The notes: a model not told the origin generated them from the sequence alone. 47,318 nucleotides of DNA from CAYZNE01 sp964461035 (GCA_964461035.1 CAYWRI010000009.1:1-47318); one strand, 5' to 3'. Counted from the stretch's first letter, positions 32,699-41,638 are shown. Made by a program: numbers and translations.

Positions 32699-34237
32699 TT
32701 AACTGATTTGATTAAAAAGTTCTTCAGCTTTTATCTGATCAGCTGCACCATCATCATTAAATCTATTTTCATATTCCATTTTAAATTCAGATATCGTTTC
32801 TTTAGTTATGAATGTGGTTTCTTCAGGAGTTATTTTGTAAGCTAAAAATGCATATTCTTTACCATCAGCAGTACTATAATCAATTTGTGCTTTTATAATA
32901 ACGATTGCTTCAAGTCCATCTTCTGAAACACGACTACCAACAAGAGTAGGCTTTTCATATGGAACCTGTTTATCACTATCTTTATCTTTATATGAATTTA
33001 ATAACCTATCAGAAATTTGTCCTTCATGTCCCCTAAATAAAATATATAAAGGCATTCTTTTGCCTTTTTTATAGTTTTCATCAATTATTATTTCAACCTC
33101 GCCACGAATTTGTTTTTCAAATCCCTCTTTTTCCTCAACATTAATTTTACCGCCTAAACTATCCTTATTTTCTTTAAAGTTAAAACATACAATTTTGTTG
33201 CCATATTTATTGGAATTCTGAGATTTTAAAATAACTGATAAACCTTCTGATTCTTTAATGGTTCTTATTTTTACATCATAAAAATTTAATTCAGGTTTAT
33301 CGCCTGAAAAACAATGTGGGTCTCTATATGAAAACCTTTCAGTTTTTACTTCTTGTCCCTTTTTTAAAATGTGTAAAACTGCATCTACGGCAATTCCACT
33401 TGACCCACCTAAATAACTACTTTCTTTTGTTACAAAAGCAGCTACGTTTCGGTCAATGTCTATATCTACACCTCTTAATTCCTGTTTTTTATCAAGAATT
33501 TGTTCCATGATTCGAACAAGTCCAGGCATTGATTCTTGAACAGATTTATAATCAACATTTTCTTCCACTAAATGTTTATAGACCTTCAATAATTTTTCTT
33601 CTTCGACAACAGATTTTTTTAGAGCAACAAATTCTTCTTCAATTTCAGTTATTTTGTTAACTAAAGATTTTTTCTTGGATGAATATTTTTTCTCAATTAA
33701 TTTAGCTATTTCTCGACTTCTTGTTTTAAGTGGTAAATTATGATAGTTTTCATCAGATTCATCCACAAATATATATTTCATAAGATTAAGATCTTCTATA
33801 ACTTCCTTCATCTTTTGATGTGGTTTGGGAGGATTAGTATTCCCATTTAGTCCATAAGGTTCGTAACATCCAAAAGGGGTAGTTCCAAAAAAACGGTCTT
33901 CACCCCCAAAAATACCATCGTCTTTTTGATGTAAGAAATATGCAGTTATAAGTCTTTCACCATCATCTTCTATAGATTTTAATATCTCCAGTATAATTTC
34001 CTTATTTTCAGTTACAATTTCGGAAGTGCAACTATAATGTACAAAACTATTTTTCTCTTTTCTTTCTACTTTAGCATCTTTAGGATAAAAATTTCCGAGT
34101 TTGTCTTTTAATATTTCTTCACCTACACTATTTTCTAACGAGTCATATTCTTTATTTAATTCCTCAAAATTCTTTCTTAATATACTAATTTTGCTATTCT
34201 TTTCTTTAATCTCTTTTTCTAAATTTTCAATTTCCAT
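32699..34237 (-). CDS. Large hypothetical protein with N-terminal coiled coil (paralogue A)
   Basis: The 512-residue protein begins with a coiled coil (1-35), has a second coiled coil at about 185-225, then VDYKSVQESMPGLVRIMEQI leading into a beta-rich domain that starts ELRGVDIDIDRNVAAFVTKE and continues for about 250 residues with strands typical of a propeller or sandwich. The block from VDY to AAFVTKE is alignable with the smaller protein at 34371 (VDYTLVEEIAPKLVETLL...VMAVDIDPTRKIVAYLTMDE). AGGAG lies 9 nt before the ATG, and its own TATA (TTTTAAATATAA) lies in the 133-bp gap upstream. The function is unknown. Confidence 0.65.
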   Translation of the reverse strand: MEIENLEKEIKEKNSKISILRKNFEELNKEYDSLENSVGEEILKDKLGNFYPKDAKVERKEKNSFVHYSCTSEIVTENKEIILEILKSIEDDGERLITAYFLHQKDDGIFGGEDRFFGTTPFGCYEPYGLNGNTNPPKPHQKMKEVIEDLNLMKYIFVDESDENYHNLPLKTRSREIAKLIEKKYSSKKKSLVNKITEIEEEFVALKKSVVEEEKLLKVYKHLVEENVDYKSVQESMPGLVRIMEQILDKKQELRGVDIDIDRNVAAFVTKESSYLGGSSGIAVDAVLHILKKGQEVKTERFSYRDPHCFSGDKPELNFYDVKIRTIKESEGLSVILKSQNSNKYGNKIVCFNFKENKDSLGGKINVEEKEGFEKQIRGEVEIIIDENYKKGKRMPLYILFRGHEGQISDRLLNSYKDKDSDKQVPYEKPTLVGSRVSEDGLEAIVIIKAQIDYSTADGKEYAFLAYKITPEETTFITKETISEFKMEYENRFNDDGAADQIKAEELFNQIS

Positions 34238-34370
34238 TTTAATTTTCTCCTTTTTGTTTTTATTTTGAATAATTTTTGGTTTTACAACTCGTTAATTATA
34301 TTTAAAAGAAAAAAAGAAAAGAAAAAAATGATAACTTTATTAGTAGTTCTACCAATCCCCATTATCGTCG

Positions 34371-35033
34371 TTAATACTTTAAACTTTCATACTTAACAGT
34401 ATCTAAATTTTCTACTTCAGTAATTTCATTTTTTTCCAAATTGAAAGTCAAAATCTTTCCATATCTAGGTTTATCTTCAAATCCGTATATTTCTGAAGTT
34501 AGTTTTATTTGTAATATGTTTTCATCATCAGTTTCTAAAAGTTCTACAGTGCCAAAATCGTTTTCAGGAGAGTGATGATAATCTCCAGGACCAACATATC
34601 CCACATGATTAATAAAACAACCTCTAGCAACATAGTTTTTACCAACTATACATTCTCCATCTTTAAAGACACTTAAGTTTAAGTTTCTACGAGGATATTC
34701 CCTATAATCATCATCATGAACTGTAGATTCATCCATTGTTAAATAAGCAACAATCTTTCTAGTAGGATCAATATCCACAGCCATAACTCTATTTTCATAC
34801 TTACCATCAAACTTTCCTTCTTTGAGTAAAGTTTCAACTAACTTGGGTGCTATCTCTTCAACAAGAGTATAATCAACCCCAAAATTTAATAACTTTTCAT
34901 CTGCATTAATTAATTTCTCAATTTCATCATACTTTTTATTAGCTTCATTTTTTTCATTTGAAGCAACAGATCTTCTTCTAGAAAGGTCTGTTACCAATAC
35001 ATCAATATTTTCAATTTCGTTTTTATTTTTCAT
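34371..35033 (-). CDS. Hypothetical protein (paralogue B of the 512-aa protein)
   Basis: The 220-residue protein has an N-terminal coiled coil (about 15-50), a helical segment VDYTLVEEIAPKLVETLLKE (about 54-73), and a beta-rich domain (VMAVDIDPTRKIVAYLTMDE, then KDGECIVGKNYVARG, GPGDYHHSPENDFG and YGKILTFNLEKNEIT). It matches the central part of the 512-aa protein in order and motif, so it is a shorter duplicate. AGGAGG lies 8-9 nt before the ATG. It lies 38 bp after the receiver-like gene and is surely in its operon. The function is unknown. Confidence 0.65.
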   Translation of the reverse strand: MKNKNEIENIDVLVTDLSRRRSVASNEKNEANKKYDEIEKLINADEKLLNFGVDYTLVEEIAPKLVETLLKEGKFDGKYENRVMAVDIDPTRKIVAYLTMDESTVHDDDYREYPRRNLNLSVFKDGECIVGKNYVARGCFINHVGYVGPGDYHHSPENDFGTVELLETDDENILQIKLTSEIYGFEDKPRYGKILTFNLEKNEITEVENLDTVKYESLKY

Positions 35034-35071
35034 TTTTATTGCCTCCTTTTTCTGTTTTTAGTTTTAGTTTT

Positions 35072-35770
35072 TTAATTTATTAGCTTACAAAATCTGTCAT
35101 AAATTTCTTCAGGTGTTTTAAACAAATCATGTTCATAGGGCCTTATCGTCTGACTACCTAACTCTGCCTGCAAAGTATCATGCATTACCGCAAATGTTAT
35201 CTTTCTTTCCACTGAATCAAATAATAATTCGTCTGAGAATCTAAGTTCGCTATAAGTTAAATTTCTTCCTGTAGAGTTATCAATATAAGTATCTTCTAAA
35301 TTTTTTAATACCGCATTAATAACATACGCCCAAGTTTCGGGATTATTTTTTTCTACCTGCTTACTAGATAAATAACGAACAGGATAGATAATTTCGTCTT
35401 TAATATTTGGTGCACAAATACTTGTTTTATCTCCATGGCAACCAGTAATATCTCCTTGAGTTACAACAAATGAAGGAATATCAAAATACATACTCACAAT
35501 TTGAACATCGCATCCACTTAATTTATGTTTCATATCAAGATCTGTTAAAACCAAATTAAACTGGTCATTATCAGACCTCTTTTTAATTTCTTCAATTGCG
35601 GATTCTGCAGAATTAGAATAAGTAACTCTTATTGCTGAATCTGATGACAAATTTTCTTCTAAATATTTTCTAGCAGCGGCAATATTTTCTTCAGAATCAT
35701 CTACAATTAAAATATTACTAACATAATGCTCTTCTAAACATTGTTCTAAATTTAATTTTTCATTTTCCAT
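35072..35770 (-). CDS. Response-regulator-like protein with unknown C-terminal domain
   Basis: The 232-residue protein starts with a CheY-like receiver (about 17-125): acidic pair D24/D25 in ILIVDDSEENI, phospho-acceptor candidate D77 in LVLTDLDM, and T104 in FVVTQGD. The usual Lys-Pro near the end reads YP, so signalling may be atypical. The C-terminal 100 residues (AYVINAVLKNLEDTYIDNS...) match nothing I know. No histidine kinase is present in the window. AAGGAGGT precedes the ATG. It is the first gene of an operon with the two paralogues below it and divergent from a TrmB regulator. Confidence 0.7.
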   Translation of the reverse strand: MENEKLNLEQCLEEHYVSNILIVDDSEENIAAARKYLEENLSSDSAIRVTYSNSAESAIEEIKKRSDNDQFNLVLTDLDMKHKLSGCDVQIVSMYFDIPSFVVTQGDITGCHGDKTSICAPNIKDEIIYPVRYLSSKQVEKNNPETWAYVINAVLKNLEDTYIDNSTGRNLTYSELRFSDELLFDSVERKITFAVMHDTLQAELGSQTIRPYEHDLFKTPEEIYDRFCKLIN

Positions 35771-35823
35771 TTTTATTACCTCCTTTTTTGATTTGTTTTG
35801 TTTTGAATAATTGTGAATTTTTT

Positions 35824-35882
35824 ACCACAAGATAAGAGTAACATAATAAGTATTTAAACTCTTGTGGTGGCATAAACCACCA
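35824..35882. promoter_or_regulatory. Overlapping inverted repeats, likely TrmB operator
   Basis: ACCACAAGA (35824-35832) and TCTTGTGGT (35860-35868) form a perfect 9-bp inverted repeat 27 bp apart; TGGTGG (35865-35870) and CCACCA (35877-35882) form a second that shares bases with the first. The leftward TATA (TTTAAATACTT, about 35848-35858) lies between the outer arms, and the rightward TATA (ATTTATATATAAAG) follows at about 35892-35905. The layout suits one regulator controlling both directions, possibly by looping. Confidence 0.55.
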
Positions 35883-35923
35883 AAAGCAACAGATTTATAT
35901 ATAAAGAAGTCTTGAAAAGGAAT

Positions 35924-36670
35924 ATGTATGAAGAATTACTAAAGGATTTAGGTTTAAGCCCTAATGAATCAAAAGTTTATGAAGCCCTACTTAAACTAGG
36001 AGAATCATCTGTTCAACAGATTTCAAATAAAGCAAATGTGCATAGAAGAAACGTATACGATGCAATTTCAAAACTCATAAATAAAGGCCTCACCTCAGAA
36101 ATTTTTATAAAAAGAGAAAAAAGATTCAAAATAACTAATCCTCGAAGATTACTTGAATTAATTAAAGAAAAAGAAGAAAAAGTAAATAAAGTTCTACCCG
36201 AAATGCAAGCAAACTATAAATTTCTAGAAGAAAAAGAAGAAGCTCATATTTATAGAGGAATACAAGGTTTTAAAAACTATCTAAATGATATCTTAGAAAC
36301 CAAAGAAACAGTTTACTTTATTGGGGCAAAAGCGTTTTGGTTAGATGAAAGATTAAAACATTTTTTACCAAGATTCCAAAGAGAAAGAAAAAGATTAGGT
36401 ATAAAATTCAAACATTTATTTGATTATGAAGTTAAAGATCAAGAACCAGAAATTCTAAAATTAGTAGGTAAACCATATAAATTTCTTCCAAAAGAATATT
36501 CAAGCAACACTGCAATCGACATATTTGGACCATATGTAGTCATGTTTGTCGGCGTACATCCAGGTAATCTTGTTGAAGAACCAACACAATTTATCATAAA
36601 AAGCAGAAAGCTAGCTGATGGTTATAGGAAATACTTTGAATTTATGTGGAATCACTGTAAAAGTGAATAA
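35924..36670 (+). CDS. TrmB-family transcriptional regulator
   Basis: I start at the ATG at 35924 (MYEELLKDLGLS), about 25 bp after the TATA; a TTG at 35912 is less likely. The 248-residue protein has a TrmB winged helix (LGLSPNESKVYEALLKLGES; VHRRNVYDAISKLINKGL; the wing KRFKITNP) and a C-terminal ligand/dimer domain (ETVYFIGAKAFWLDERLK; GYRKYFEFMWNHC). It is closely similar in plan to the regulator at 2792. It probably controls itself and the divergent receiver/paralogue operon through the repeats at 35824-35882. Confidence 0.9.
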   Translation: MYEELLKDLGLSPNESKVYEALLKLGESSVQQISNKANVHRRNVYDAISKLINKGLTSEIFIKREKRFKITNPRRLLELIKEKEEKVNKVLPEMQANYKFLEEKEEAHIYRGIQGFKNYLNDILETKETVYFIGAKAFWLDERLKHFLPRFQRERKRLGIKFKHLFDYEVKDQEPEILKLVGKPYKFLPKEYSSNTAIDIFGPYVVMFVGVHPGNLVEEPTQFIIKSRKLADGYRKYFEFMWNHCKSE

Positions 36671-36734
36671 TATTCTCAATTTTTTCTTAAATTAATAGCA
36701 CAATATCAATATTTTAATAAAATGTATTTAAACT

Positions 36735-36783
36735 ACCAGTATATAATAAAGACAATTCATATATTCTTTTCCAAACCAGTATA
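36735..36783 (+). promoter_or_regulatory. Pair of 9-bp direct repeats upstream of a winged-helix gene
   Basis: ACCAGTATA occurs at 36735-36743 and 36775-36783, exactly 40 bp (about four helical turns) apart, upstream of the TATA (ACATTTATATATAAG, about 36795-36809). No other copy was seen nearby. It suits a protein bound twice on one DNA face. Confidence 0.5.
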
Positions 36784-36826
36784 CAAAATCGTAACATTTA
36801 TATATAAGTTATGATTAAAAGAGGTT

Positions 36827-37240
36827 ATGGTTGTATTATTTGATCAGTTTAACTTGCCGGATAACATATTTGAAATAATATTTGCTACAGATCAGCAGGT
36901 TAAAGTTGGAAAACTCCTTATTCAAGAATTAAAGCTCCATGAAGGAGAACTTGGTAAAACTGAAATGTCCATGTTTGCTACTGCACTTCATGAAGGAGTT
37001 AAAATGCAAACAGACAATCTTAGAATTAGAGGTTTAAATAAAGCTCCTGACACAATATCATATAACAAAAGACAATTTTATGATAGGATACTGACACCAA
37101 TGAAAACAATGGGTTTAATCGACTACGATAATTTCAAAAAAACATACAAAATATCCGAAAAGTTCAATAAAAATATGATGAGAATCGGATTAATGTGGCT
37201 TCAAGAATTAAGAAGAAGTCCACTCGGGATAAAGAGGTAA
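36827..37240 (+). CDS. Small winged-helix-like protein
   Basis: The 137-residue protein has helices at about 18-35 and 45-60 and a C-terminal stretch resembling a winged helix: KRQFYDRILTPMKTMGLIDY (about 84-103) followed by the wing NFKKTYKISEKF and a final helix. The product could bind DNA and act on its own promoter. TATA lies about 25 bp before the ATG, so it is probably leaderless. A strong hairpin terminator follows. No close family is recognised. Confidence 0.6.
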   Translation: MVVLFDQFNLPDNIFEIIFATDQQVKVGKLLIQELKLHEGELGKTEMSMFATALHEGVKMQTDNLRIRGLNKAPDTISYNKRQFYDRILTPMKTMGLIDYDNFKKTYKISEKFNKNMMRIGLMWLQELRRSPLGIKR

Positions 37241-37276
37241 GTTGTCAGTATCCTATCATTACATATCATTTTTAAA

Positions 37277-37338
37277 AAGGCTCTTCAACCTTTTTCTACA
37301 CCCCAACCCCCTAAAAGAAGAGCCTTATTTTTTCTTTT
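37277..37338. terminator. Bidirectional terminator between convergent genes
   Basis: AAGGCTCTTC (37277-37286) pairs perfectly with GAAGAGCCTT (37317-37326), followed by ATTTTTTCTTTTT on the forward strand. It lies between the winged-helix gene (ending 37240) and the DUF357 gene (ending 37345 on the other strand) and could stop both. Confidence 0.75.
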
Positions 37339-37344
37339 TAATAA

Positions 37345-37692
37345 TTATTCATCATCAACAGTAAATAATCTAGAATTATTAACTTTGAAAAATCTAAGTC
37401 TAGCTCCTGCATCTAACCAACCATGTGCATAATTTAAAGCACCAAATGCGAGAACAAAGTCTTTCTTTTCAAATGCAAAGTATTTTGCATCTTTAAAATA
37501 AGATTCTGCCATAAGAAGAAAATCTTTTGCTTTATCATTATTCTCTTCATCAAGACCGCATTTTTCTATTTCTGCAAAAGCTTCAGCAGTTATTTTAAAA
37601 TAAGAATCTAATTTTGTTATTGTAACTATATCATTTAAAGATTTTATAGTTTTAAGTTTTTCTTGTTCTTCAAGAGGATAATATTTTCCCAT
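37345..37692 (-). CDS. DUF357 family protein
   Basis: The 115-residue helical protein has the DUF357 signature AESYFKDAKYFAFEKKDFVL and AFGALNYAHGWLDAGARL near the C-terminus. The family is common in archaea, forms a helical bundle, and has no established role. It is a stand-alone gene; the start follows a short AT-rich leader. The last residues (NSRLFTVDDE) are acidic. Confidence 0.88.
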   Translation of the reverse strand: MGKYYPLEEQEKLKTIKSLNDIVTITKLDSYFKITAEAFAEIEKCGLDEENNDKAKDFLLMAESYFKDAKYFAFEKKDFVLAFGALNYAHGWLDAGARLRFFKVNNSRLFTVDDE

Positions 37693-37785
37693 ATTATTAT
37701 GAATGATTATTTATTCATAAAAGTTTTTATTAGAAGTTGATATTATGAAAACTAATATTAAATAAACATTAAAAAAGAAAAAAAA

Positions 37786-39099
37786 TTATTCTTCAGCAGG
37801 ATTACCCATTCTACCCATGAATAAAATGTTTCCAGATTCTTTATCCTGAATAATAAAAATAAAAGGGTGATCCGCAAGAAATAATTTAGGTTGTTCTACT
37901 GGCGGTCCAACACTCGTAAGTTCCATTGTTACTGCTGTTGCTGCAGCTGCTTCTGTTCCGTATTCTGCAACTTCAATAAAAGTCTGATGAACAACGTCGC
38001 TAATAGCAAGTTCGTTGGTTTCACTCATACCCGTAAAATCAGCTTGGTTTGAAAATGCAGTAGGCATTCCCATTTCGGCTAAATCTTCAGCCATAAAATA
38101 TTTTGTTTCAAATTTAAATTTAGGAATTCTAACACGTAACCGTTCATCAGCCATATTGTTCTTCCAATTTTCAAGTTCTTGCAAACTAAAACTATTTTCT
38201 ACTTGAGCAACATTATTGTCTTTTGGAAGAATAATCAACATTGAAAGATCATTTTCAAGATAATCCATTTCTAAGATTTGAAGAGAATCTGTTTCTCCAT
38301 AGTTATACGTACTTGTTTTTGACATATATTTTACATCAACAGTTTCTTCTGAGTTCAAATGGAATTGACTATCAAAAGTGTCTTCTGCATTAAATTGTTT
38401 TGACCAATTAGCTTTGAAATAAACCGCATTTGTAAGAACAAGTCTCGTATTTACATTTATAAGTCCTTGAGGAATTAAATCTTTTATTTTATCATTAGTT
38501 CTTTCTTCTACCCAATCATTTATTGTGATTCTTGATTCTTCAGAATGACCTACAAAATCAAGATTTGTTATAGAGCCACCATAATTTTGAGTTACAATAT
38601 TAAAATAATCTTCAATAAAAGGATAATCTTCTTGAGCCCAAAGAGCATTTGCAGTACTTAATTTATATGTTTTATCAAACTTATTAAGTTCACTATAAAC
38701 ATCTAAAAAATCAGATCTTAGAGTTTCTTTTGAATCAGGTAAATGTAAAACAGTTCTCATTTCTTCAGCAGTTTGTCCTCTTGCACCTTCATAAGTCATT
38801 GCTAATGCAGAGACAATACTATAAGATGAGAAAAAAAGATTTCCATCTTCGGTTTTGTATTTATCATACAAATCAAAAGATAATAGATTATTAGCATCAA
38901 CAAAGCAGTTATCTGATGAAATATTACCTAAAGAAACATTGATAACAGGAGTATGAATAGTGGTATTAACTTTGGGCGGTACCAGATTAGGATTACCACA
39001 TCCAGCTAAAAAAATAGTGAAAATTACTAATAGTGATAAACCTAAAGTCATAATATAACTTGATTGTTTTCTCTCGATAAACTTAATTGTTTGTGTCAT
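37786..39099 (-). CDS. Lipoprotein serpin (serine protease inhibitor)
   Basis: The 437-residue protein has a lipoprotein signal (hydrophobic run ending in LAGC, Cys about 34), a Pro/Thr linker, then a complete serpin fold: NLFFSSYSIVSALAMTYEGARG, the NDWVEERTNDKIKDLI region, VLTNAVYFKANW, and the C-terminal FLADHPFIFIIQDKESG. The reactive loop reads EVAEYGTEAAAATAVTME; the Ala-rich hinge marks an inhibitory serpin. Counting from the Gly as P15 puts P1-P1' at Thr-Ser. It would act at the outer cell surface against proteases. Serpins are sporadic in archaea, so transfer is plausible. TATA lies at about 39118-39128. Confidence 0.93.
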   Translation of the reverse strand: MTQTIKFIERKQSSYIMTLGLSLLVIFTIFLAGCGNPNLVPPKVNTTIHTPVINVSLGNISSDNCFVDANNLLSFDLYDKYKTEDGNLFFSSYSIVSALAMTYEGARGQTAEEMRTVLHLPDSKETLRSDFLDVYSELNKFDKTYKLSTANALWAQEDYPFIEDYFNIVTQNYGGSITNLDFVGHSEESRITINDWVEERTNDKIKDLIPQGLINVNTRLVLTNAVYFKANWSKQFNAEDTFDSQFHLNSEETVDVKYMSKTSTYNYGETDSLQILEMDYLENDLSMLIILPKDNNVAQVENSFSLQELENWKNNMADERLRVRIPKFKFETKYFMAEDLAEMGMPTAFSNQADFTGMSETNELAISDVVHQTFIEVAEYGTEAAAATAVTMELTSVGPPVEQPKLFLADHPFIFIIQDKESGNILFMGRMGNPAEE

Positions 39100-39186
39100 A
39101 TTTATTTAAAAAGCAAACTAATATATAAACTTGATTATGGTTTCAAGTTCATTAGAAGTGAAAAGACTTGCATTATCAGTAACTCA

Positions 39187-39215
39187 CAGATTTTTACACC
39201 TAAAGTAAAAATCTG
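39187..39215. other. Perfect 11-bp stem-loop upstream of the serpin gene
   Basis: CAGATTTTTAC (39187-39197) and GTAAAAATCTG (39205-39215) form a perfect hairpin with a 7-nt loop. It lies in the 337-bp gap between the serpin promoter and the C/D sRNA. On the reverse strand it could end the sRNA transcript; it is not followed by a T-run. Confidence 0.55.
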
Positions 39216-39292
39216 GTAAAAAGCAATCATTTCGCTAAACGCTCAAGAGATTGGAATAGTGGAGTCATATAGGTGTATAAAATAAAAGAATT

Positions 39293-39352
39293 GTCTCAGC
39301 AGTTACTCATTCTCATCAACTAGTTCAGCCGGGAATAACTTCATCATCGACA
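39293..39352 (-). ncRNA. C/D-box guide sRNA
   Basis: The reverse strand carries all four boxes in order and spacing: C (ATGATGA, 39341-39347), a 12-nt guide, D' (CTGA, 39325-39328), 6 nt, C' (TGATGAG, 39312-39318), a 12-nt guide, D (CTGA, 39296-39299). The first guide ends ATTCCCGG before D' and the second ends GAGTAACTG before D. A TATA (TTTATAAAAC, about 39374-39383) sits about 27 bp before the 5' end. Archaeal C/D sRNAs direct 2'-O-methylation of rRNA or tRNA at the base paired 5 nt before each D box. The targets were not identified. Confidence 0.88.
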
Positions 39353-39436
39353 AAATAGAAAAATCCAGTAAGTTTTATAAATTCTCGTATTTTCTTACGT
39401 ACAAATAAGGTAATTAAATTCAAAGAGAATAATAAA

Positions 39437-41638
39437 ATGGAAAAAAACAATAACAATAATAATAACAAAATATTAATAACAAGCGCTTTACCGTATGCTA
39501 ATAATATTCCTCATCTTGGAAACATAATTGGTTGTGTTCTGAGTGCAGATGTTTTTGCAAGATTTTGCAGAAGCAAATATGGTAAAGAAAAAGTATTATT
39601 TGTTTGTGGAACTGATGAACATGGAACAACAACTGAAACTAAGGCAGTAGAATTAAAAAAAACTCCTGAAGAAGTTTCAAAAGAGTTTTATGACATACAT
39701 TCAAAGATCTATGAATGGTTTCAGTGTTCATTTGATATATTTGGAAGAACATCATCAGAAAATAATAAAAAAGTAACTCAGGACATATTTGAAAAATTAG
39801 ATAAAAATGGTTTTATTGTAGAAAAAGAAGTAAAACAACTTTTCTGTGAAAATTGTAATAGATTTTTAGCAGATAGATTTGTCGAAGGAACCTGTCCAAA
39901 GTGCGGTTATGAAGATGCGCGAGGAGATCAATGCGATAATTGTTCTACGTTATTAGATGCAACAGACTTAATACATCCTAAATGTAAAATCTGTAATTCA
40001 CAACCCATAATAAAAACTGAAAAACATTTATTTATAGATTTGTTAAATTCTAAATTAAAAAAAGAACTTGAAACTTGGGTCACTGAAACAGCTGAGAAAA
40101 ATAATTGGTCTCAAAATGCAAGAACAATGACTGAATCTTGGTTGAGAGATGGATTAAAACAGAGATGTATAACAAGATCATTAAACTGGGGCGTTTCTGT
40201 TCCAAAAAAAGGTTATGAAAATAAAGTTTTTTATTCATGGTTTGATGCACCAATTGGTTATATTGGAATAACCAAAGACTTAATTAACAACGAAGATGAA
40301 TTCAATTCATGGTGGCATTCACCTGACAAAGTTAAATTATATCAGTTTATGGGAAAAGATAATATTCCATTTCACACAATTTTGTTTCCAAGTTTTTTAA
40401 TAGGTGCTAAAGATAATTATACTTTACTTCAACAAATATCTAGTACAGAATATTTGAACTATGAAAATTCTAAATTTTCTAAGAGTAGGAGAACAGGAGT
40501 TTTTGGAGATGATGCAATAAAAACAGGAATACCTGTTGATGTGTGGAGATATTTTTTATTAAGTAGTAGACCTGAAAGTTCAGATACAATATTTACTTGG
40601 AAGAATTTTCAAGAAAAAACAAATAATGAATTACTTGCTAATCTTGGAAATTTTGTGAATAGAAGTCTTGTTTTCTTACATAGAAACTTTAATGCAGAAT
40701 TTCCAGAGTGCTATGAAAAACAAGAAGAACTAGAGAATAAAATTAATTCTAAAATTCAAACAATAATTGATTTATTAGAAAATATAGAACTACGAAAAGC
40801 AATAAATGAAATTATGTCACTTAGTAAAATAGGTAATGAATTTTTTCAAAGAAGAGAACCTTGGAAACATAAAGAAGATAAAGAACATGTTTCTACAACT
40901 TTACATTACTGTATAGAACTTGTTAGAAAATTAGCAATACTTATTGAACCCTATCTTCCTGTAACAAGTAAAGAAATGTTTTCACAGCTAAATTTACAGG
41001 AACAAAGTTATGCTGAAATTGATAATAAACTAGAACAAGGACATAAAATAAATAAACCCGAAGTTTTATTTAAGAAATTAGAAGATAAAGAGATTCAAGA
41101 ATTACATAAACAATTTTCAGGTAAACAAAAAAATAATAAAAAAGAACCTGAAAAGACTAAGAAAATTGAATTTAAAGATATTGAATTAAGAGTTGCAAAA
41201 ATAACCGATGTTGAAGTTCATCCTAAAGCAGATAAATTATATATTGAAACTATCGACTTTGGAGATGAACAAAGAAAAATAGTTTCTGGTTTGGTTCCTT
41301 ATTATTCTGCATCAGAGTTGCGAGGTAAAAAGATAATTGTTGTTTGCAATCTTAAACCTGTAAATCTTAGAGGTGTGGAAAGTCAGGGAATGTTACTTGC
41401 AGCAAAAGATAAAGAAGGAAATATAGGAATTCTTTTAGCTCAAGATTCAGAACTTGGTGAAAGCGTTTATCTTGAAGGAGAACAAGCATCTGAGAATTAT
41501 TCAGAAATAAGTTTTGAAGAATTTTTAACTGTAAAGATTTCTTCAGAAAATGGAAAAGTTTTAGTTAATGAAAAACAATTAATAACTGATTCAGGCAACA
41601 TAACTACTGATAAAAATATCACCGGTTCTGTTCGATAG
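39437..41638 (+). CDS. metG: Methionyl-tRNA synthetase
   Basis: The 733-residue class I enzyme charges tRNA with methionine. It has an Asn-rich start, the HIGH-like motif in NNIPHLGNI, a connective domain with two zinc knuckles (CENCNRF...CPKCG and CDNC...CKIC), the KMSKS-like KFSKSR and, after a Lys-rich linker, a C-terminal tRNA-binding OB domain (IELRVAKITDVEVHPKADKL). The archaeal-type arrangement with the C-terminal domain fused is normal. TATA (GTTTTATAAATT, about 39374-39385) is shared in position with that of the reverse-strand sRNA, so the two are divergent. Confidence 0.97.
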   Translation: MEKNNNNNNNKILITSALPYANNIPHLGNIIGCVLSADVFARFCRSKYGKEKVLFVCGTDEHGTTTETKAVELKKTPEEVSKEFYDIHSKIYEWFQCSFDIFGRTSSENNKKVTQDIFEKLDKNGFIVEKEVKQLFCENCNRFLADRFVEGTCPKCGYEDARGDQCDNCSTLLDATDLIHPKCKICNSQPIIKTEKHLFIDLLNSKLKKELETWVTETAEKNNWSQNARTMTESWLRDGLKQRCITRSLNWGVSVPKKGYENKVFYSWFDAPIGYIGITKDLINNEDEFNSWWHSPDKVKLYQFMGKDNIPFHTILFPSFLIGAKDNYTLLQQISSTEYLNYENSKFSKSRRTGVFGDDAIKTGIPVDVWRYFLLSSRPESSDTIFTWKNFQEKTNNELLANLGNFVNRSLVFLHRNFNAEFPECYEKQEELENKINSKIQTIIDLLENIELRKAINEIMSLSKIGNEFFQRREPWKHKEDKEHVSTTLHYCIELVRKLAILIEPYLPVTSKEMFSQLNLQEQSYAEIDNKLEQGHKINKPEVLFKKLEDKEIQELHKQFSGKQKNNKKEPEKTKKIEFKDIELRVAKITDVEVHPKADKLYIETIDFGDEQRKIVSGLVPYYSASELRGKKIIVVCNLKPVNLRGVESQGMLLAAKDKEGNIGILLAQDSELGESVYLEGEQASENYSEISFEEFLTVKISSENGKVLVNEKQLITDSGNITTDKNITGSVR

